A DNA stretch of 64,000 nucleotides from Methylobacterium longum (GCF_022179385.1 NZ_BPQS01000014.1:1-64000), one strand, 5' to 3'; positions 8,542 through 17,809 are shown, numbered from the stretch's first letter. Numbers and translations are program-made. Notes: generated by a model from the sequence alone, not told the origin.

Positions 8542-9045
8542 TCAGCGCCCATCGACGTAGACGCCGGCGCCCACCAGCGCCTCGACGCCGTCGACGCGCG
8601 TGCCGCAAACGTAACTCCACTTCACGGCTGCGGCAGCCTCGCCAGGCTTGGGAAACATGTAGTCGACCCAGCCGGATCCGAAGCGTATGACCACGTCGAC
8701 GAAGTCCCTGTGAAACCGTTTTCCATCGGCGTCGCGCTCGTCGAGCAGATCCCGTCCTTCGCGGTTCGGGCGGGCGGCATTGAGAAGCACGATGCCCTGC
8801 ATGTCGACGACGAACAGGTAGACATCGCCGTAGCGCCACCCGCTGCCTTTCCTCCGGAAGGCCGAGAAGGCCGCGGAACCCTGTTGCTCCAGAGCCTCGG
8901 CCGCCCGGTTGACCAAGGCTTCGATCTCGGCGGCTTGGTGGGAGGGCGGGGGGTGTCGCTCGCCAAACGCATTGAAGGGCGCGCAGAAGAGCAGCGGCGC
9001 GACTAGCCAAGTTGCGAGCCTGACGTTGCCGCGCCCCGAGGGCAT
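8542..9045 (-). CDS. Secreted single-Cache-domain protein
   Basis: A 167-residue protein with a signal peptide (hydrophobic residues about 10-26, cleavage after FNAFG) and a compact Cache-type sensor fold. The family pattern is seen in VYLFVVDMQGIVLLN, the following GRDLLDERDADGKRF segment and FGSGWVDYMFPKPG, ending VGAGVYV. Cache domains bind small organic ligands outside the cytoplasmic membrane; here no transmembrane or signalling domain is attached, so it is probably a free periplasmic ligand binder. The ATG at 9043-9045 is chosen for the signal peptide; the frame extends to 9105. It begins 10 bp after the stop of the preceding small gene, suggesting an operon. Confidence 0.78.
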   Translation of the reverse strand: MPSGRGNVRLATWLVAPLLFCAPFNAFGERHPPPSHQAAEIEALVNRAAEALEQQGSAAFSAFRRKGSGWRYGDVYLFVVDMQGIVLLNAARPNREGRDLLDERDADGKRFHRDFVDVVIRFGSGWVDYMFPKPGEAAAAVKWSYVCGTRVDGVEALVGAGVYVDGR

Positions 9046-9055
9046 CACGGCACCA

Positions 9056-9424
9056 TCACCGGCCCGATCGGAGCGTAGTCTCGGCTCCGCCGGTTTGTCC
9101 GCCAACGGGGAGATCCGACGGGCGGGATGTCCAGTTGCCTGAATACCCCCGTCCTGGCCGCAACGGCACGATCCACCAGACGCGCTTGCGGGCAGCCGGC
9201 CGGCCCGCCGTCGCGGGCAGGGGCAGCGTCGCGCGCTCGGGGTGATGGCAGTGGTGCTCGATGATGCGGCTCAGATGCCTGACCGCCGCCAGGATCTGCG
9301 CGGCCATCAACAGATGACCCTCGCGCGCGCCGTCCCGCTCGAGGCGGAGCATGTCGGTCTCGGCGCGTGACACGATGTCCCGGGCCTCCCAATAGAAGAG
9401 TTCGAGCTGCGCGAGATTTGTCAT
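9056..9424 (-). CDS. Hypothetical protein upstream of the Cache gene
   Basis: A 122-residue frame. The first 65 residues (MTNLAQLELFYWEARDIV...) look like a real helical domain, with a histidine cluster EHHCHHPE around residue 58; the C-terminal 40 residues are of less natural composition, so the true end or frame is uncertain. The short 10-bp gap to the Cache gene supports translation. No family is recognised. Confidence 0.45.
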   Translation of the reverse strand: MTNLAQLELFYWEARDIVSRAETDMLRLERDGAREGHLLMAAQILAAVRHLSRIIEHHCHHPERATLPLPATAGRPAARKRVWWIVPLRPGRGYSGNWTSRPSDLPVGGQTGGAETTLRSGR

Positions 9425-9472
9425 CCACGCCTCCGCGTCAACACGGTTCTCGCATTCAGGAGACGTTGAATA

Positions 9473-9547
9473 GCGCTTCGATCAGTCGAAGCGCATCATC
9501 CATTTAGAGGTTTTGCCACGATCCTTTGCGTGGAGCGCCGAACCTCT
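9473..9547. other. Two strong adjacent hairpins in an intergenic region
   Basis: Between the hypothetical gene (start 9424, minus) and the PAS gene (start 9705, plus) lie a perfect 9-bp hairpin GCGCTTCGA/TCGAAGCGC with TCAG loop (9473-9494), and 11 bp later a two-tier stem: outer AGAGGTT (9506-9512) with AACCTCT (9541-9547), inner CCACG (9516-9520) with CGTGG (9529-9533). The pairings are exact in sequence. They could be part of a small RNA, an mRNA leader or operators; there is no adjacent T-run to make a classical terminator. The remaining 9548-9704 holds only the PAS gene upstream region. Confidence 0.4.
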
Positions 9548-9704
9548 GCCGGCTGAGATTCGACGGTGGGCGACGGTCTCGTGTCGGGGCGTAGAATGGT
9601 ACCGGTCGCGCGGCCACCGCAGCGATCTCAATCCGAATCTTTCTTGCGGAGACCTGATTTCACTATAACGTGGATCAGCTTTTGTTCAACCGGCTCGACA
9701 TCCC

Positions 9705-10319
9705 ATGCCGAAACTGAACGCGCCCGGCGGCTGGCACCTCGGTAACACGCTCCGGTATGCGCGCGACTCCCGCGACGAGATCGGAGCGTGGTCGTGGGAC
9801 GCCGCGTCCGATCGCGCGTTCGCCGATACCTATGTGGCGCATCTTTTCAATGTCGATCCGGTCGACGCCGAGGTCGGTCTGCCGGTCGCCGCGTACGTCG
9901 CCAGCATCCACCCGGCGGATCGACGGCAGGTGCTGGCGGCGTTCCGGAAGGACGCCCAGGAGGGCAGACCCTATCTTTTCGAGTACCGCGTCCGCTCCGC
10001 GGACGGCGTCACGCGCTGGGTGCTCACCCGCGGCCGGTTCTTCTGTAATCACCGCGGCCAACCGGTCAGCGGCCGCGGCATCATCGTGGACATCACCCGC
10101 CTTCGTGCGAACCGCGACGGCGACGGACTCTCCGACACGGGGTCGGATCGCTCTACCTCGTCGCTGGATCAGGCCGCCGCGGCGGCGATCGCGGCCTATC
10201 AGACGCTGGGCGCACTGAACGACCGTGAGCTGACGTCGCGTGCCGAGGCACTCCTGAACCAGATCGGGCGCAGGCTCGCCGCGCAGGAACTCACGGAGCG
10301 GCGCCGCCGGCTGAGCTGA
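9705..10319 (+). CDS. PAS-domain protein without output domain
   Basis: A 204-residue soluble protein with one PAS fold in residues 20-145: W-S-W-D near the start, the HPADRRQV helix, the strands FEYRVRSADGVTRWVLTRG and GIIVDIT, typical of PAS_3 sensors that bind small ligands, haem or flavin. The C-terminal 60 residues are helical and rich in Ala and Arg, possibly for dimerisation. No kinase, cyclase or HTH output is present, so it may act by protein contact. It ends 34 bp from the convergent Crp/Fnr gene. The ligand cannot be told from sequence. Confidence 0.8.
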   Translation: MPKLNAPGGWHLGNTLRYARDSRDEIGAWSWDAASDRAFADTYVAHLFNVDPVDAEVGLPVAAYVASIHPADRRQVLAAFRKDAQEGRPYLFEYRVRSADGVTRWVLTRGRFFCNHRGQPVSGRGIIVDITRLRANRDGDGLSDTGSDRSTSSLDQAAAAAIAAYQTLGALNDRELTSRAEALLNQIGRRLAAQELTERRRRLS

Positions 10320-10353
10320 CGGTCGACGCGGATGACGCCGCGACGCGGACCGG

Positions 10354-11106
10354 CTACGGCGCATCCTGGTCGCGAAGATGCAGATACGTCGGATCGAACT
10401 CGGCGGCCGATTTCAGGCCGTCCCAGTCGTCGACGGAGAGGCGCCGGCTGCGCAGGGTGATCAGGCCCGCGGCCTTCAGATCCCGGATGGTCCGGTTGAC
10501 GTGAACCGGTGTAATCCCGAGGGCGTCCGCGAGCTCCGGCTGCGTCATCGGCAACTCGCAGCTCCGGTCCGGCGCGAGCCCGACCGCGCCGAGGCGCGTC
10601 ACCAGCTCGCAGAACAGATGGGCCATGCGGGCATACGCGTCGCGCCGGCCCGTATTGAGCATCCACTCCCGCACGATGGCGGCGTCGATCAGGGTCCCCC
10701 GCCAGAAGAGGTCGTTGAGCCGCGGGTGCGCCCGGAGCAATGCGCGCGCCGCCTCGTGCTGCACGAAGCCGAGGCGGCACGGACTGATGGTGGCGATGCT
10801 GACGTCCAGGACTTCCAGGTGGAGGCTCTGGAAGTCCGGGATGTCGCCGGGAACGTGGTAGCTCATGACCTGCCGCTTGCCGGCCCGGGTCGATTTGTAC
10901 GTGCAGGCTATACCGTCCAGCAGGGCGAAGCACCGGGACGGACGGTCACCCTCACGCACGATGTCCTGGTAGGCCTCGACGGTCGCCATCTGCATGGGCA
11001 GGGCGTGCAGGGCCGCGCGCTCCTCGTCGGTCGGTTTGAACAGGGCGATGCTGTCGAGCTTGCGCAGGAATGGATGCCTGCCCGGCTGGTGCGTGGATTC
11101 GATCAT
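10354..11106 (-). CDS. Crp/Fnr-family transcriptional regulator
   Basis: A 250-residue regulator with an N-terminal cyclic-nucleotide-binding-type beta roll (about residues 25-150) and a C-terminal winged helix with the recognition helix in TQPELADALGITPVHVNRT (about 188-206). It lacks the N-terminal cysteine cluster of Fnr and a clear cAMP-binding RXS motif, so the signal is unknown; this subgroup is abundant in Methylobacterium. A ribosome binding site (GAGG, 4 bp from the ATG at 11104-11106) supports the start. It is divergent from purC and convergent with the PAS gene. Confidence 0.88.
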   Translation of the reverse strand: MIESTHQPGRHPFLRKLDSIALFKPTDEERAALHALPMQMATVEAYQDIVREGDRPSRCFALLDGIACTYKSTRAGKRQVMSYHVPGDIPDFQSLHLEVLDVSIATISPCRLGFVQHEAARALLRAHPRLNDLFWRGTLIDAAIVREWMLNTGRRDAYARMAHLFCELVTRLGAVGLAPDRSCELPMTQPELADALGITPVHVNRTIRDLKAAGLITLRSRRLSVDDWDGLKSAAEFDPTYLHLRDQDAP

Positions 11107-11460
11107 CGCGCCTCGGCTGTCCGGCGGCGTCGCGCGTCCTCGCGGCCACCAACACCCTCACCACACGCTCTGGCGGACTAGGATAGGGCCGGCGATCGAT
11201 CGCGACCAGAGCCATCGCCCGCGGCCGAGGTCGATATCCGGCCGGTCGCCGGCCCCGGCGCGGCGGCCGCGTCGTCGCTCGACGCGGTGCGCCGTGGTCC
11301 GACGGCAGGTGAGGATGGATCGGGCCGGTCGCCGAGCTGCGGGCGGTAAGCCCGGCCCCGCGCGCGGGCGAGGCCGGGGGCCTGGGACTGGAAATCTCCC
11401 GTCCGTCCGCGCACACAGGGATCGCGGCGGGATCGCCGCGCAGCCTGACGGGAAGCTCCG
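11107..11460. other. Divergent intergenic region crp-like/purC, no gene seen
   Basis: A GC-rich 354-bp stretch between the two divergently transcribed genes. Long open frames here on the minus strand are shadows of purC reading through. No palindromic Crp/Fnr-type site (TTGAT-N4-ATCAA) was found by eye. Confidence 0.4.
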
Positions 11461-12450
11461 ATGAACCCGGCCGACCTCGCTCCGCACGCGCACCAAGTCC
11501 TGAGCGAGGCGACTTTGCCCGAGTTGCCGAACCATTATCGCGGCAAGGTCCGGGACAATTACGACCTGCCGGACGGACGGCGCGTGCTGATCACCTCCGA
11601 CCGGATCAGCGCCTTCGATCGCGCCCTCGCGGCGATCCCCTTCAAGGGACAGGTCCTCACGCAGACGGCGCGCTACTGGTTCGAGAGGACGGCCGACATC
11701 TGCCCGAACCACGTGATCGCCTATCCCGACCCGAACGTCGTCGTCGGCCAGCGCCTGGAGATCCTCCCCGTCGAGGTCGTGGTGCGGGGCTACCTCGCGG
11801 GCACGACCTCCACGTCGATCCTGACGCGCTACCGCGCCGGCGAGCGGGCGATGTACGGACACCGCTTCCCGGATGGATTGCAGCCGAATGCGCGCCTGCC
11901 GCAGGCCATCATCACGCCGACCACGAAGGCGTTCGACGGCGGCCATGACGAGCCCCTGACCGAGGGCGAGATCCTGGAGCGCGGTCTGCTCACGCCGGAT
12001 CAGTGGCGGACGGTTTCCGAGGCGGCGCTGGCGCTCTTCGCCCGCGGCCAGTCGCTGGCCGCCGAGCGCGGGCTGATCCTGGCGGACACGAAATACGAGT
12101 TCGGCACCGACGGTCAGGGCCGCATCGTCCTCGCCGACGAGATCCACACGCCCGACAGCAGCCGCTACTGGTTCGCCCAGAGCTTCCCCGAGCGCTTTGC
12201 CGCCGGGGCGGCGCCGGAGAGCTTCGACAAGGATTTCGTGCGCAATTGGGTGGTGGCCCGGTGCGATCCCTATACGGATCCGATCCCCGAGATCCCGGCC
12301 GAAATCGTGCTGGAGACGGCGGCCGTCTATATCCGCGCCTACGAGACCATCACCGGTGAACGCTTCGTGCTGCCGGATCCCGCCGAGGATCCCCTCGACC
12401 GGATCCGGCGCAACATCGCCGCCTACCTGGGCGCGGACGCGCGACGCTGA
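11461..12450 (+). CDS. purC: Phosphoribosylaminoimidazole-succinocarboxamide synthase
   Basis: Joins aspartate to CAIR with ATP to form SAICAR, step eight of de novo purine synthesis. At 329 residues it is the long, ADE1-like form. Landmarks are [11 protein letters not shown] (residues 26-36) with the ATP-binding lysine, [33 protein letters not shown] and [18 protein letters not shown] ribosome binding site lies 6 bp before the ATG. It stands apart from other pur genes; a hairpin follows it before the convergent gapR. Confidence 0.96.
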   Translation: MNPADLAPHAHQVLSEATLPELPNHYRGKVRDNYDLPDGRRVLITSDRISAFDRALAAIPFKGQVLTQTARYWFERTADICPNHVIAYPDPNVVVGQRLEILPVEVVVRGYLAGTTSTSILTRYRAGERAMYGHRFPDGLQPNARLPQAIITPTTKAFDGGHDEPLTEGEILERGLLTPDQWRTVSEAALALFARGQSLAAERGLILADTKYEFGTDGQGRIVLADEIHTPDSSRYWFAQSFPERFAAGAAPESFDKDFVRNWVVARCDPYTDPIPEIPAEIVLETAAVYIRAYETITGERFVLPDPAEDPLDRIRRNIAAYLGADARR

Positions 12451-12467
12451 GGATCGGGGCGGCCCCG

Positions 12468-12495
12468 CGGGGGAGGGACCTGGGTCTCTCCTCCG
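12468..12495. terminator. Bidirectional hairpin between purC and gapR
   Basis: Arms 12468-12479 and 12484-12495 pair over 12 bp with two G-U pairs around a 4-nt loop (core GGAGGGAC/GTCTCTCC). It lies in the short gap between convergent genes and could serve both. No T-run follows. Confidence 0.5.
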
Positions 12496-12534
12496 CCGAA
12501 GTTCGGCTGCGCGATCGTCACCGCGATCGGGCCC

Positions 12535-12816
12535 TCAGGCGGCCGCGGCCATCGGGGCCGGGGTGGGGGCATCCATCGCGCGCAGGTACACGTCGAGCAG
12601 CGTCTCCTGCTCGTCCCGCTCGTCCTTGTCCTGCTTGCGGATCTTCAGGATCTCCTTGAGAACCTTGACGTCCAGGCCCTCGCCCTTCGCCTCGGCGAGG
12701 ACCTCCTTCTTGGCCTCCATCAGGTCCTTGATCTCTTCCTCCAGCCGCTCCACGCGCTCGATGATCGAGCGGATGCGATCGCCCGCGATGCCCACGGTAT
12801 CGGTCATGTCCGTCAT
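12535..12816 (-). CDS. gapR: GapR-family nucleoid-associated protein (DUF2312)
   Basis: A 93-residue protein whose core, RSIIERVERLEEEIKDLMEA followed by the KGEGLDVKVLKEILKIRK segment, is the DUF2312/UPF0335 signature. The Caulobacter homologue GapR is a coiled-coil tetramer that encircles overtwisted DNA ahead of replication and transcription machinery and stimulates topoisomerases. The long N-terminal helix and the basic middle segment are present; the Ala/Pro-rich tail is extra. Either of two in-frame ATGs (12814-12816 or 12805-12807) could start it. The region just upstream is a 13-bp tandem duplication containing the ribosome binding site. Confidence 0.9.
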   Translation of the reverse strand: MTDMTDTVGIAGDRIRSIIERVERLEEEIKDLMEAKKEVLAEAKGEGLDVKVLKEILKIRKQDKDERDEQETLLDVYLRAMDAPTPAPMAAAA

Positions 12817-12842
12817 GCAAACCCTCGCTGCAAACCCTCGCT
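12817..12842 (-). repeat. 13-bp tandem duplication carrying the gapR ribosome binding site
   Basis: Two perfect copies of GCAAACCCTCGCT (12817-12829, 12830-12842) abut the gapR start codon. Read on the coding strand each copy is AGCGAGGGTTTGC, so the purine-rich GAGGG that acts as ribosome binding site is present twice, the proximal one 5 bp before the ATG. Confidence 0.85.
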
Positions 12843-12912
12843 GGATGACCGGCGGACCCTCGCCGGGACGGGGTTAGCGGCGGGTTAAACGCGGCGCGCG
12901 CGTCGCGGCCGG

Positions 12913-14067
12913 TCAGCGCGTCCGCTGCTCGATCCAGCCGATGATCGCGTCAGCCACCTGATCGCTGTTCGATTCCAGCATCATCATGTGGCCGTTGCCG
13001 CGGATGCCGTGCTCGGCGAGGGCCAGCCGGTCCGGCTTTGCCCCGGCCTGCGTGAGGAAGGCGGCCGTGCAGTCGTCCATCGTCGCGCGGAACGATGCCT
13101 CCGCGGTCACGATCACGGCCGGCACCTTGGCGAGGTTCGGGAGCGTCCGGGCCGGGGCCGCCTGGAGCCAGCAGCGGATCTGGTCCGGCCGGGCCGGGGT
13201 GTCGGCCTGGACGACGGTGAGGTCGGCGGGGCTGCTCACGGGCGGCTCGAAATGCAGGGGAACCCGGGTGATGCCGTAAGGCCGTGCGCGGGCCTCGCTC
13301 ACGCGCTCGTACCAGTCCGTCCCGCCCTTGAATCGGATGTCGTAGAAGGTCGGACCGTTGGGCTCGACCGCGACGTGGGCCTTCACTAGGTCGGGCCTCT
13401 GGTCCGACACGGCCCAGCCGAAGACGCCGGCCTGGGAATGGGTGAGCAGGATCGCGGGCCCGATCTTTTCCAGGAGCGCGATCAGCGCCGGATCGACCAG
13501 TTCCTCGCTCTTCAGGGCGCTCGCGATGTAGGGGACCTGCGACAGGTAGAACTGGTCGAAGGCGGCGTTGCCGCGCACGCCCGGTCCGCCCGGCCACTGC
13601 GTGTGCAGCTTGGCCTGCGGATACAGCGTGGACCGCTCCTGCCCGGTGAAGACGGTCTCGAGATCCTCGACCGGAAGGCGGGCATAGGGACCGTAGGCCT
13701 CCGCGTCTCCGCCCGCGCGACCGCGTCCCACCTGATCGATCACGTAGGTGGCGAAACCCTTGGCCGCGAAGCGGTCCGCCCAACCCGGCCGGCCGTCGGG
13801 CGTACCGAGGAAGTTGGTCCCGGTCTGCGCGGTGCCGTGGACGAGGACGATCGGGTAGGGTTGCGTGATCTGCGCGGGCGCGCGGTATTCGACGAACATC
13901 TGCCCGGCCGCGACGGTCTTGTCCTTGGCCGCCTGGTAGTGCCCGCCGACGAAGAAGTAGCCGGCGGGCTGCGTCGGTCTGAACGGCGCGGTGTCGTCCG
14001 CGTGTCCGGGGCAGGCCGCAGCGAGACCCAGGAGAGCCAGGGCTCCGGCAGCAGCGAACGTGCGCAT
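12913..14067 (-). CDS. Secreted alpha/beta-hydrolase (esterase-like)
   Basis: A 384-residue hydrolase with an N-terminal signal peptide (residues 1-23, AACPGHADD). Fold landmarks are the oxyanion strand VLVHGTAQTG (about 75-84), DQVGRGRAG, the nucleophile elbow LTHSQAG with the catalytic serine near residue 212, and a late histidine in IRGNGHMMMLE. It resembles secreted esterases/lipases of broad specificity; the substrate is unknown. A strong GGGAGG ribosome binding site precedes the ATG at 14065-14067. It lies 99 bp downstream of the symporter gene on the same strand. Confidence 0.83.
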   Translation of the reverse strand: MRTFAAAGALALLGLAAACPGHADDTAPFRPTQPAGYFFVGGHYQAAKDKTVAAGQMFVEYRAPAQITQPYPIVLVHGTAQTGTNFLGTPDGRPGWADRFAAKGFATYVIDQVGRGRAGGDAEAYGPYARLPVEDLETVFTGQERSTLYPQAKLHTQWPGGPGVRGNAAFDQFYLSQVPYIASALKSEELVDPALIALLEKIGPAILLTHSQAGVFGWAVSDQRPDLVKAHVAVEPNGPTFYDIRFKGGTDWYERVSEARARPYGITRVPLHFEPPVSSPADLTVVQADTPARPDQIRCWLQAAPARTLPNLAKVPAVIVTAEASFRATMDDCTAAFLTQAGAKPDRLALAEHGIRGNGHMMMLESNSDQVADAIIGWIEQRTR

Positions 14068-14166
14068 CGTGTCCTCCCGGGCGTGGGTTCCCCGCGGACG
14101 TCCGGCGCCCGGCGGAATGTCAGTTGGCGGAAGGAGCCGGACCGCTCCGGACGTCCGGCTCCCCGA

Positions 14167-15531
14167 TCAGGCGTGGGCGAGGCGCGGCTTCTTGCCGAGC
14201 GCCTCCTCGACGGTGCCGGCGCCGTCGAGATAGCCGTGGACCTTGGGGTTCGGCATGATCAGCGAGGCCACGAAGGCGATCGCCATCAGCACGGTCACGT
14301 ACCAGAAGAACGTGCTCTCCATGCCGTTGTCCTTGAACCACAGGGCCACGAACTCCGCGGTGCCGCCGAAGGTGGCGTTGGCCAGCGCGTAGGACAGGCC
14401 GACGCCCAGGGCGCGCACGTTGGTGGGGAACAGCTCGGCTTTCACGATGCCGCTGATGCCCGTGTAGAACGACACCACGGCGAGCCCCAGCGTGATCAGC
14501 GCGAAGGCGAGGTAGGGGTCCTTGTTGGTCCCCAGCGCGGTCATCAGCGGCACGACCATGAGCGTGCCGAGCCCGCTGTAGAGCAGCATGTTGGCCTTGC
14601 GGCCGATCCTGTCGGAGAGCGCGCCGAAGAGCGGCTGGATGATCATGTAGACGAACAGCACCACCGTCATCGTCTGGGATGCCGAGGTCTTCGGCATGCC
14701 GGCGGTGTTGACGAGGTACTTCTGCATGTAGGTCGTAAAGGTGTAGAAGCTGAGCGAGCCCCCGGCCGTGTAGGCGATCACGACCAGGAACGCCCGCCAG
14801 TGCTTGGCCAGCGCGGAGAAGGTTCCGGCGGTCTCCTTGTCGCTGCTGTCTCGGGTCTCCGCCAGCGAGCGCCGGAGGTAGAGCGCGACGATCGCCAGGC
14901 CGGCGCCGATGAAGAACGGAATGCGCCAGCCCCAGGCCGTCAGCTCCGGACCGGTCATCACCGTCTGCAGCAGCACCAGGACCAGGGACGCGAGGAGCTG
15001 GCCGCCAATCAGCGTGACGTACTGGAACGAGGCGAAGAAGCCGCGCTGCCCTTTGATCGCCACCTCGCTCATGTAGGTCGCGGAGGTGCCGTACTCGCCG
15101 CCCACCGACAGGCCCTGGAGCATGCGGGCCAGCAGCAACAGCACCGGTGCCAGGGTGCCGACATGCTCGTAGGTCGGCAGGATGCCGATCAGCAGCGAAC
15201 CGAAGCACATCATCAGCACCGAGATGACCATCGAGGTCCGGCGTCCGACCCGGTCGGCGATGCGCCCGAACAGCCAGCCACCGATCGGCCGCATGAAGAA
15301 GCCCACCGCGAAGATGCCGGCGGTCTGGAGAAGCTGGCTGGTGGAATCGCCCTTCGGGAAGAACGCGGGCGCGAAGTACAGGGCGAAGAAGGCGTAGCAG
15401 TAGAAGTCGTACCACTCGACGAGGTTGCCCGAGGACGAGCCGACGATCGCCCAGATGCGGCGCTTCCGGTCCGCGGCGTCGTCGAGGGCGCCCGGTGCGA
15501 TACCGATGGTATCGTCTCTCGAAGCGGACAT
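14167..15531 (-). CDS. MHS-family MFS transporter (metabolite:H+ symporter)
   Basis: A 454-residue inner-membrane transporter with 12 predicted helices. The loop motif [14 protein letters not shown] and the conserved [15 protein letters not shown] place it in the metabolite:H+ symporter family with KgtP (2-oxoglutarate) and related carboxylate carriers; the substrate cannot be fixed from sequence. The ATG at 15529-15531 has a GGAG box 5 bp upstream and is preferred over the in-frame ATG 18 bp earlier. It precedes the secreted hydrolase gene, and the two may be co-transcribed. Confidence 0.88.
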   Translation of the reverse strand: MSASRDDTIGIAPGALDDAADRKRRIWAIVGSSSGNLVEWYDFYCYAFFALYFAPAFFPKGDSTSQLLQTAGIFAVGFFMRPIGGWLFGRIADRVGRRTSMVISVLMMCFGSLLIGILPTYEHVGTLAPVLLLLARMLQGLSVGGEYGTSATYMSEVAIKGQRGFFASFQYVTLIGGQLLASLVLVLLQTVMTGPELTAWGWRIPFFIGAGLAIVALYLRRSLAETRDSSDKETAGTFSALAKHWRAFLVVIAYTAGGSLSFYTFTTYMQKYLVNTAGMPKTSASQTMTVVLFVYMIIQPLFGALSDRIGRKANMLLYSGLGTLMVVPLMTALGTNKDPYLAFALITLGLAVVSFYTGISGIVKAELFPTNVRALGVGLSYALANATFGGTAEFVALWFKDNGMESTFFWYVTVLMAIAFVASLIMPNPKVHGYLDGAGTVEEALGKKPRLAHA

Positions 15532-15764
15532 GGCGTCTCCGTCGATCAATCTTTGTGCCGGCCCGCGCCGGACTCTTCTTCGTGCGGCGCGACGTTACAG
15601 GTGACGATCCTGATCGCAAGTCCGTGATGGGTCTTTGCCGAGGACAGGGCGATGCCGTGTCACGTCCCGCCTGTCCCGCACCGGAAGGAACGGTTTGGCA
15701 CGAGGGGTCGTTGCGGCCGGACGCGGGCGTCGACGGCGCGCCCTCAGCGGCGGGAGGACAGGCC

Positions 15765-16538
15765 ATGAAGCGGATTCTGAGGGACACGGTGGCGGCCGTG
15801 ATCGTGGTGGCCGGGGCGGCGACGGCGTTCGCGCAGGGCGGACCCGGCGGCGGCGCGGGCGGCGCAGGAGGCGGCCCCGGCGGCGGAGCGGGCGGTGCCG
15901 GGCCGGCCGCCGGCGGCGGCGCGGGAGTGGGCGGCGCGGGACCGGGTGGTGCTGGCGGCGGCATGCGGGGCGGCGCCGGCGGTGCCGAAGGCGGCGGTGC
16001 GATGCGGGGACCGGGCGGCGCCGAGCCGGGAGCCCCGGCCGGCCGCGGAGCCGAAGGGCCCGGCCGTCCCGGCGGCGCAGCCGAGCGCAATGGGGCCCCG
16101 GAACGTCCGGGCGCGGGCGCCAATCCCGGAGCCGGCGACCGTGGCGACCGGGGTGACCGGGGCGACCGGGGGGATCGTGGCGGCCGGGATGGCGCCGGTC
16201 CGAACCAGGGTGGCCGCGGTCCGGCCGGCGAGCGGGGCGGTCGTGGGGGTGTCCGCGAGGGCGGTTCCGTCCGCGGCGCGGTCGGCAGGCTCGACACCCG
16301 GCAGCGCACCGAGTTTCGCAGCTCAGTCACCCGCCTGGGCGTCTCGCCCCTGAGGGACGTGGCCTTCGGGCTGGCGGTCGGCACCGCGATCCCGCGCTCG
16401 GTGACGCTGCACCGGCTGCCGCCGGCCATCGTGTCGATCGTCCCGGAATACGAGGGCTACGAGTTCATCCTCGTGCGCGACGACATCGTGATCATCGATC
16501 CCGACACCTACGAGATCGTGGATGTGATCCCCGCCTGA
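15765..16538 (+). CDS. Secreted Gly-rich DUF1236 protein
   Basis: A 257-residue protein with a signal peptide (MKRILRDTVAAVIVVAG..., cut after AFAQ). Residues 24-150 are glycine/alanine/proline rich, and at about 127-138 contain four GDR triplets encoded by 9-bp repeats (16143-16173). The C-terminal 90 residues form the DUF1236 domain, ending EYEGYEFILVRDDIVIIDP and a DVIPA tail. DUF1236 proteins are periplasmic or surface proteins of unknown role. A GGGAGG box lies 10 bp before the ATG at 15765; the longer upstream open frame lacks a signal peptide. Confidence 0.8.
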   Translation: MKRILRDTVAAVIVVAGAATAFAQGGPGGGAGGAGGGPGGGAGGAGPAAGGGAGVGGAGPGGAGGGMRGGAGGAEGGGAMRGPGGAEPGAPAGRGAEGPGRPGGAAERNGAPERPGAGANPGAGDRGDRGDRGDRGDRGGRDGAGPNQGGRGPAGERGGRGGVREGGSVRGAVGRLDTRQRTEFRSSVTRLGVSPLRDVAFGLAVGTAIPRSVTLHRLPPAIVSIVPEYEGYEFILVRDDIVIIDPDTYEIVDVIPA

Positions 16539-16555
16539 GCGTTCCCCTCGGTCAA

Positions 16556-16581
16556 GCCGGGCAGGTTCGCGCCTGCCCGGC
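16556..16581. terminator. Bidirectional terminator hairpin
   Basis: A perfect 10-bp stem GCCGGGCAGG/CCTGCCCGGC around the loop TTCGCG, placed in the 48-bp gap between the convergent DUF1236 gene and hrcA. Confidence 0.65.
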
Positions 16582-16586
16582 GCCTC

Positions 16587-17705
16587 TCACCGGCCTCCGT
16601 CGAGGAGCTTCGACACGACGCGGGCCGTATAATCGACCATCGGCACGATGCGCGCGTAGTTCAGGCGGGTCGGCCCGATCACGCCGACGACGCCGACGAT
16701 GGTCTGCGACCCGTCGCGGAAGGGGGCCGCAATCAGCGACGAGCCCGAGAGCGAGAACAGCTTGTTCTCCGAACCGATGAAGATCCGCACGCCCTCGCCG
16801 CCCTCGGCGCGCGCGAGCAGGTCGATGACGTCCTTCTGGGTCTCCAGGTCGTTGAACAGCAGCCGGATGCGTTCGAGATCCTCCACGGCGCGCAGGTCGT
16901 CGAGCAGGTTGGCCTGACCGCGCACGATCAGCTGCCGCGCTTCCGTCGGTCCGACCGGGGTGGCCAGCCCGGCATCCACCAGCCGCTCGGTGATCGCGTC
17001 GAGCTCGCGCTTCATCGCCTTGCGGCCGGCTTCGATCTCCGCGCGAAGCGAGCCGAGGGTGCGGCCATGAAGCCGGGAGTTGAGGAAGTTCGTGGCCTCC
17101 TGGAGCGCTCCGGCCGGCAGGCCCGGCGGCAGGTCCACCAGCCGGTTCTCCACGGAGCCGTCGTCCGAGACCAGGATCACCAGGGCGCGGGCCGCATCGA
17201 GGCGGACGAACTCGATGTGCTTCAGGTTGACGTTCGCCTTGGTGGTCAGCACCACGCCGGCGCCGCGGGAGACGCCCGACAGCATCGTCGACGCCTCGGC
17301 GAGCGCCGACTCGAAGGTGTGGCCGGACGCGGCGGCGCGCATCTGCGCCTCGATGCGACCCTGCTCGTCCTGGCTGACGTCTCCGAGCTCGAGCATCGCG
17401 TCCACGAAGAACCGCAGGCCCAGCTCGGTGGGCAGCCGCCCCGCCGAGGTGTGGGGCGCGAAGATCAGGCCGGAATGCTCGAGATCCGCCATCACGTTGC
17501 GGATCGAGGCCGGCGACAGCGCCATCGGCAGAATGCGGGCGAGGTTTCGCGAGCCGACGGGCTCCCCCGTCGTGAGGTAGCTCTCGACGATCTGCCGGAA
17601 GATCTCGCGCGCCCGCTCGTTGAGCGCGGCGAGGGCCTGCATGGACTGGCCGTTGGTCACTCGAAGGTTCGGGTCTGTCACGCGGTCATCCTGTGGTCCG
17701 ATCAT
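16587..17705 (-). CDS. hrcA: Heat-inducible transcription repressor HrcA
   Basis: Represses chaperone genes by binding CIRCE operators and is tuned by GroEL. The 372-residue product has the N-terminal winged helix ([20 protein letters not shown], then [20 protein letters not shown]), the [19 protein letters not shown] hinge and the long GAF-like effector region ending [16 protein letters not shown]. The start at 17703-17705 is chosen as the most upstream ATG consistent with the family; a GTG at 17679-17681 is an alternative. It is divergent from rph, a common Hyphomicrobiales arrangement; grpE is not next to it. No CIRCE site is seen in the 104-bp gap. Confidence 0.95.
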   Translation of the reverse strand: MIGPQDDRVTDPNLRVTNGQSMQALAALNERAREIFRQIVESYLTTGEPVGSRNLARILPMALSPASIRNVMADLEHSGLIFAPHTSAGRLPTELGLRFFVDAMLELGDVSQDEQGRIEAQMRAAASGHTFESALAEASTMLSGVSRGAGVVLTTKANVNLKHIEFVRLDAARALVILVSDDGSVENRLVDLPPGLPAGALQEATNFLNSRLHGRTLGSLRAEIEAGRKAMKRELDAITERLVDAGLATPVGPTEARQLIVRGQANLLDDLRAVEDLERIRLLFNDLETQKDVIDLLARAEGGEGVRIFIGSENKLFSLSGSSLIAAPFRDGSQTIVGVVGVIGPTRLNYARIVPMVDYTARVVSKLLDGGR

Positions 17706-17809
17706 GGCTAACCGACCCGCGCGGATCAATCCGCACGGAGATGCTTGCTCGCCGTGGCGCGGCGGCCTAAGAGCCCGGCCCTCGACTTCCTCGACAGAAA
17801 GGGCCCGCG

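Noticed and set aside
8098..9424. tRNA-Phe as integration site of a small island
   Set aside because: No integrase, no duplicated tRNA 3' end and no shift in base composition could be seen nearby.
13438..15627. 729-codon plus-strand open frame
   Set aside because: Antisense to the secreted hydrolase and the MHS transporter, both of which have clear family motifs and ribosome binding sites; composition is His/Gln/Arg rich without domains.
16143..16177. GACCGGGGN 9-bp repeats as a possible CRISPR-like or regulatory array
   Set aside because: They lie in frame inside the DUF1236 gene and encode GDR triplets, so they are a coding minisatellite.
17706..17809. CIRCE operator between hrcA and rph
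   Set aside because: No TTAGCACTC-N9-GAGTGCTAA or close variant is present.
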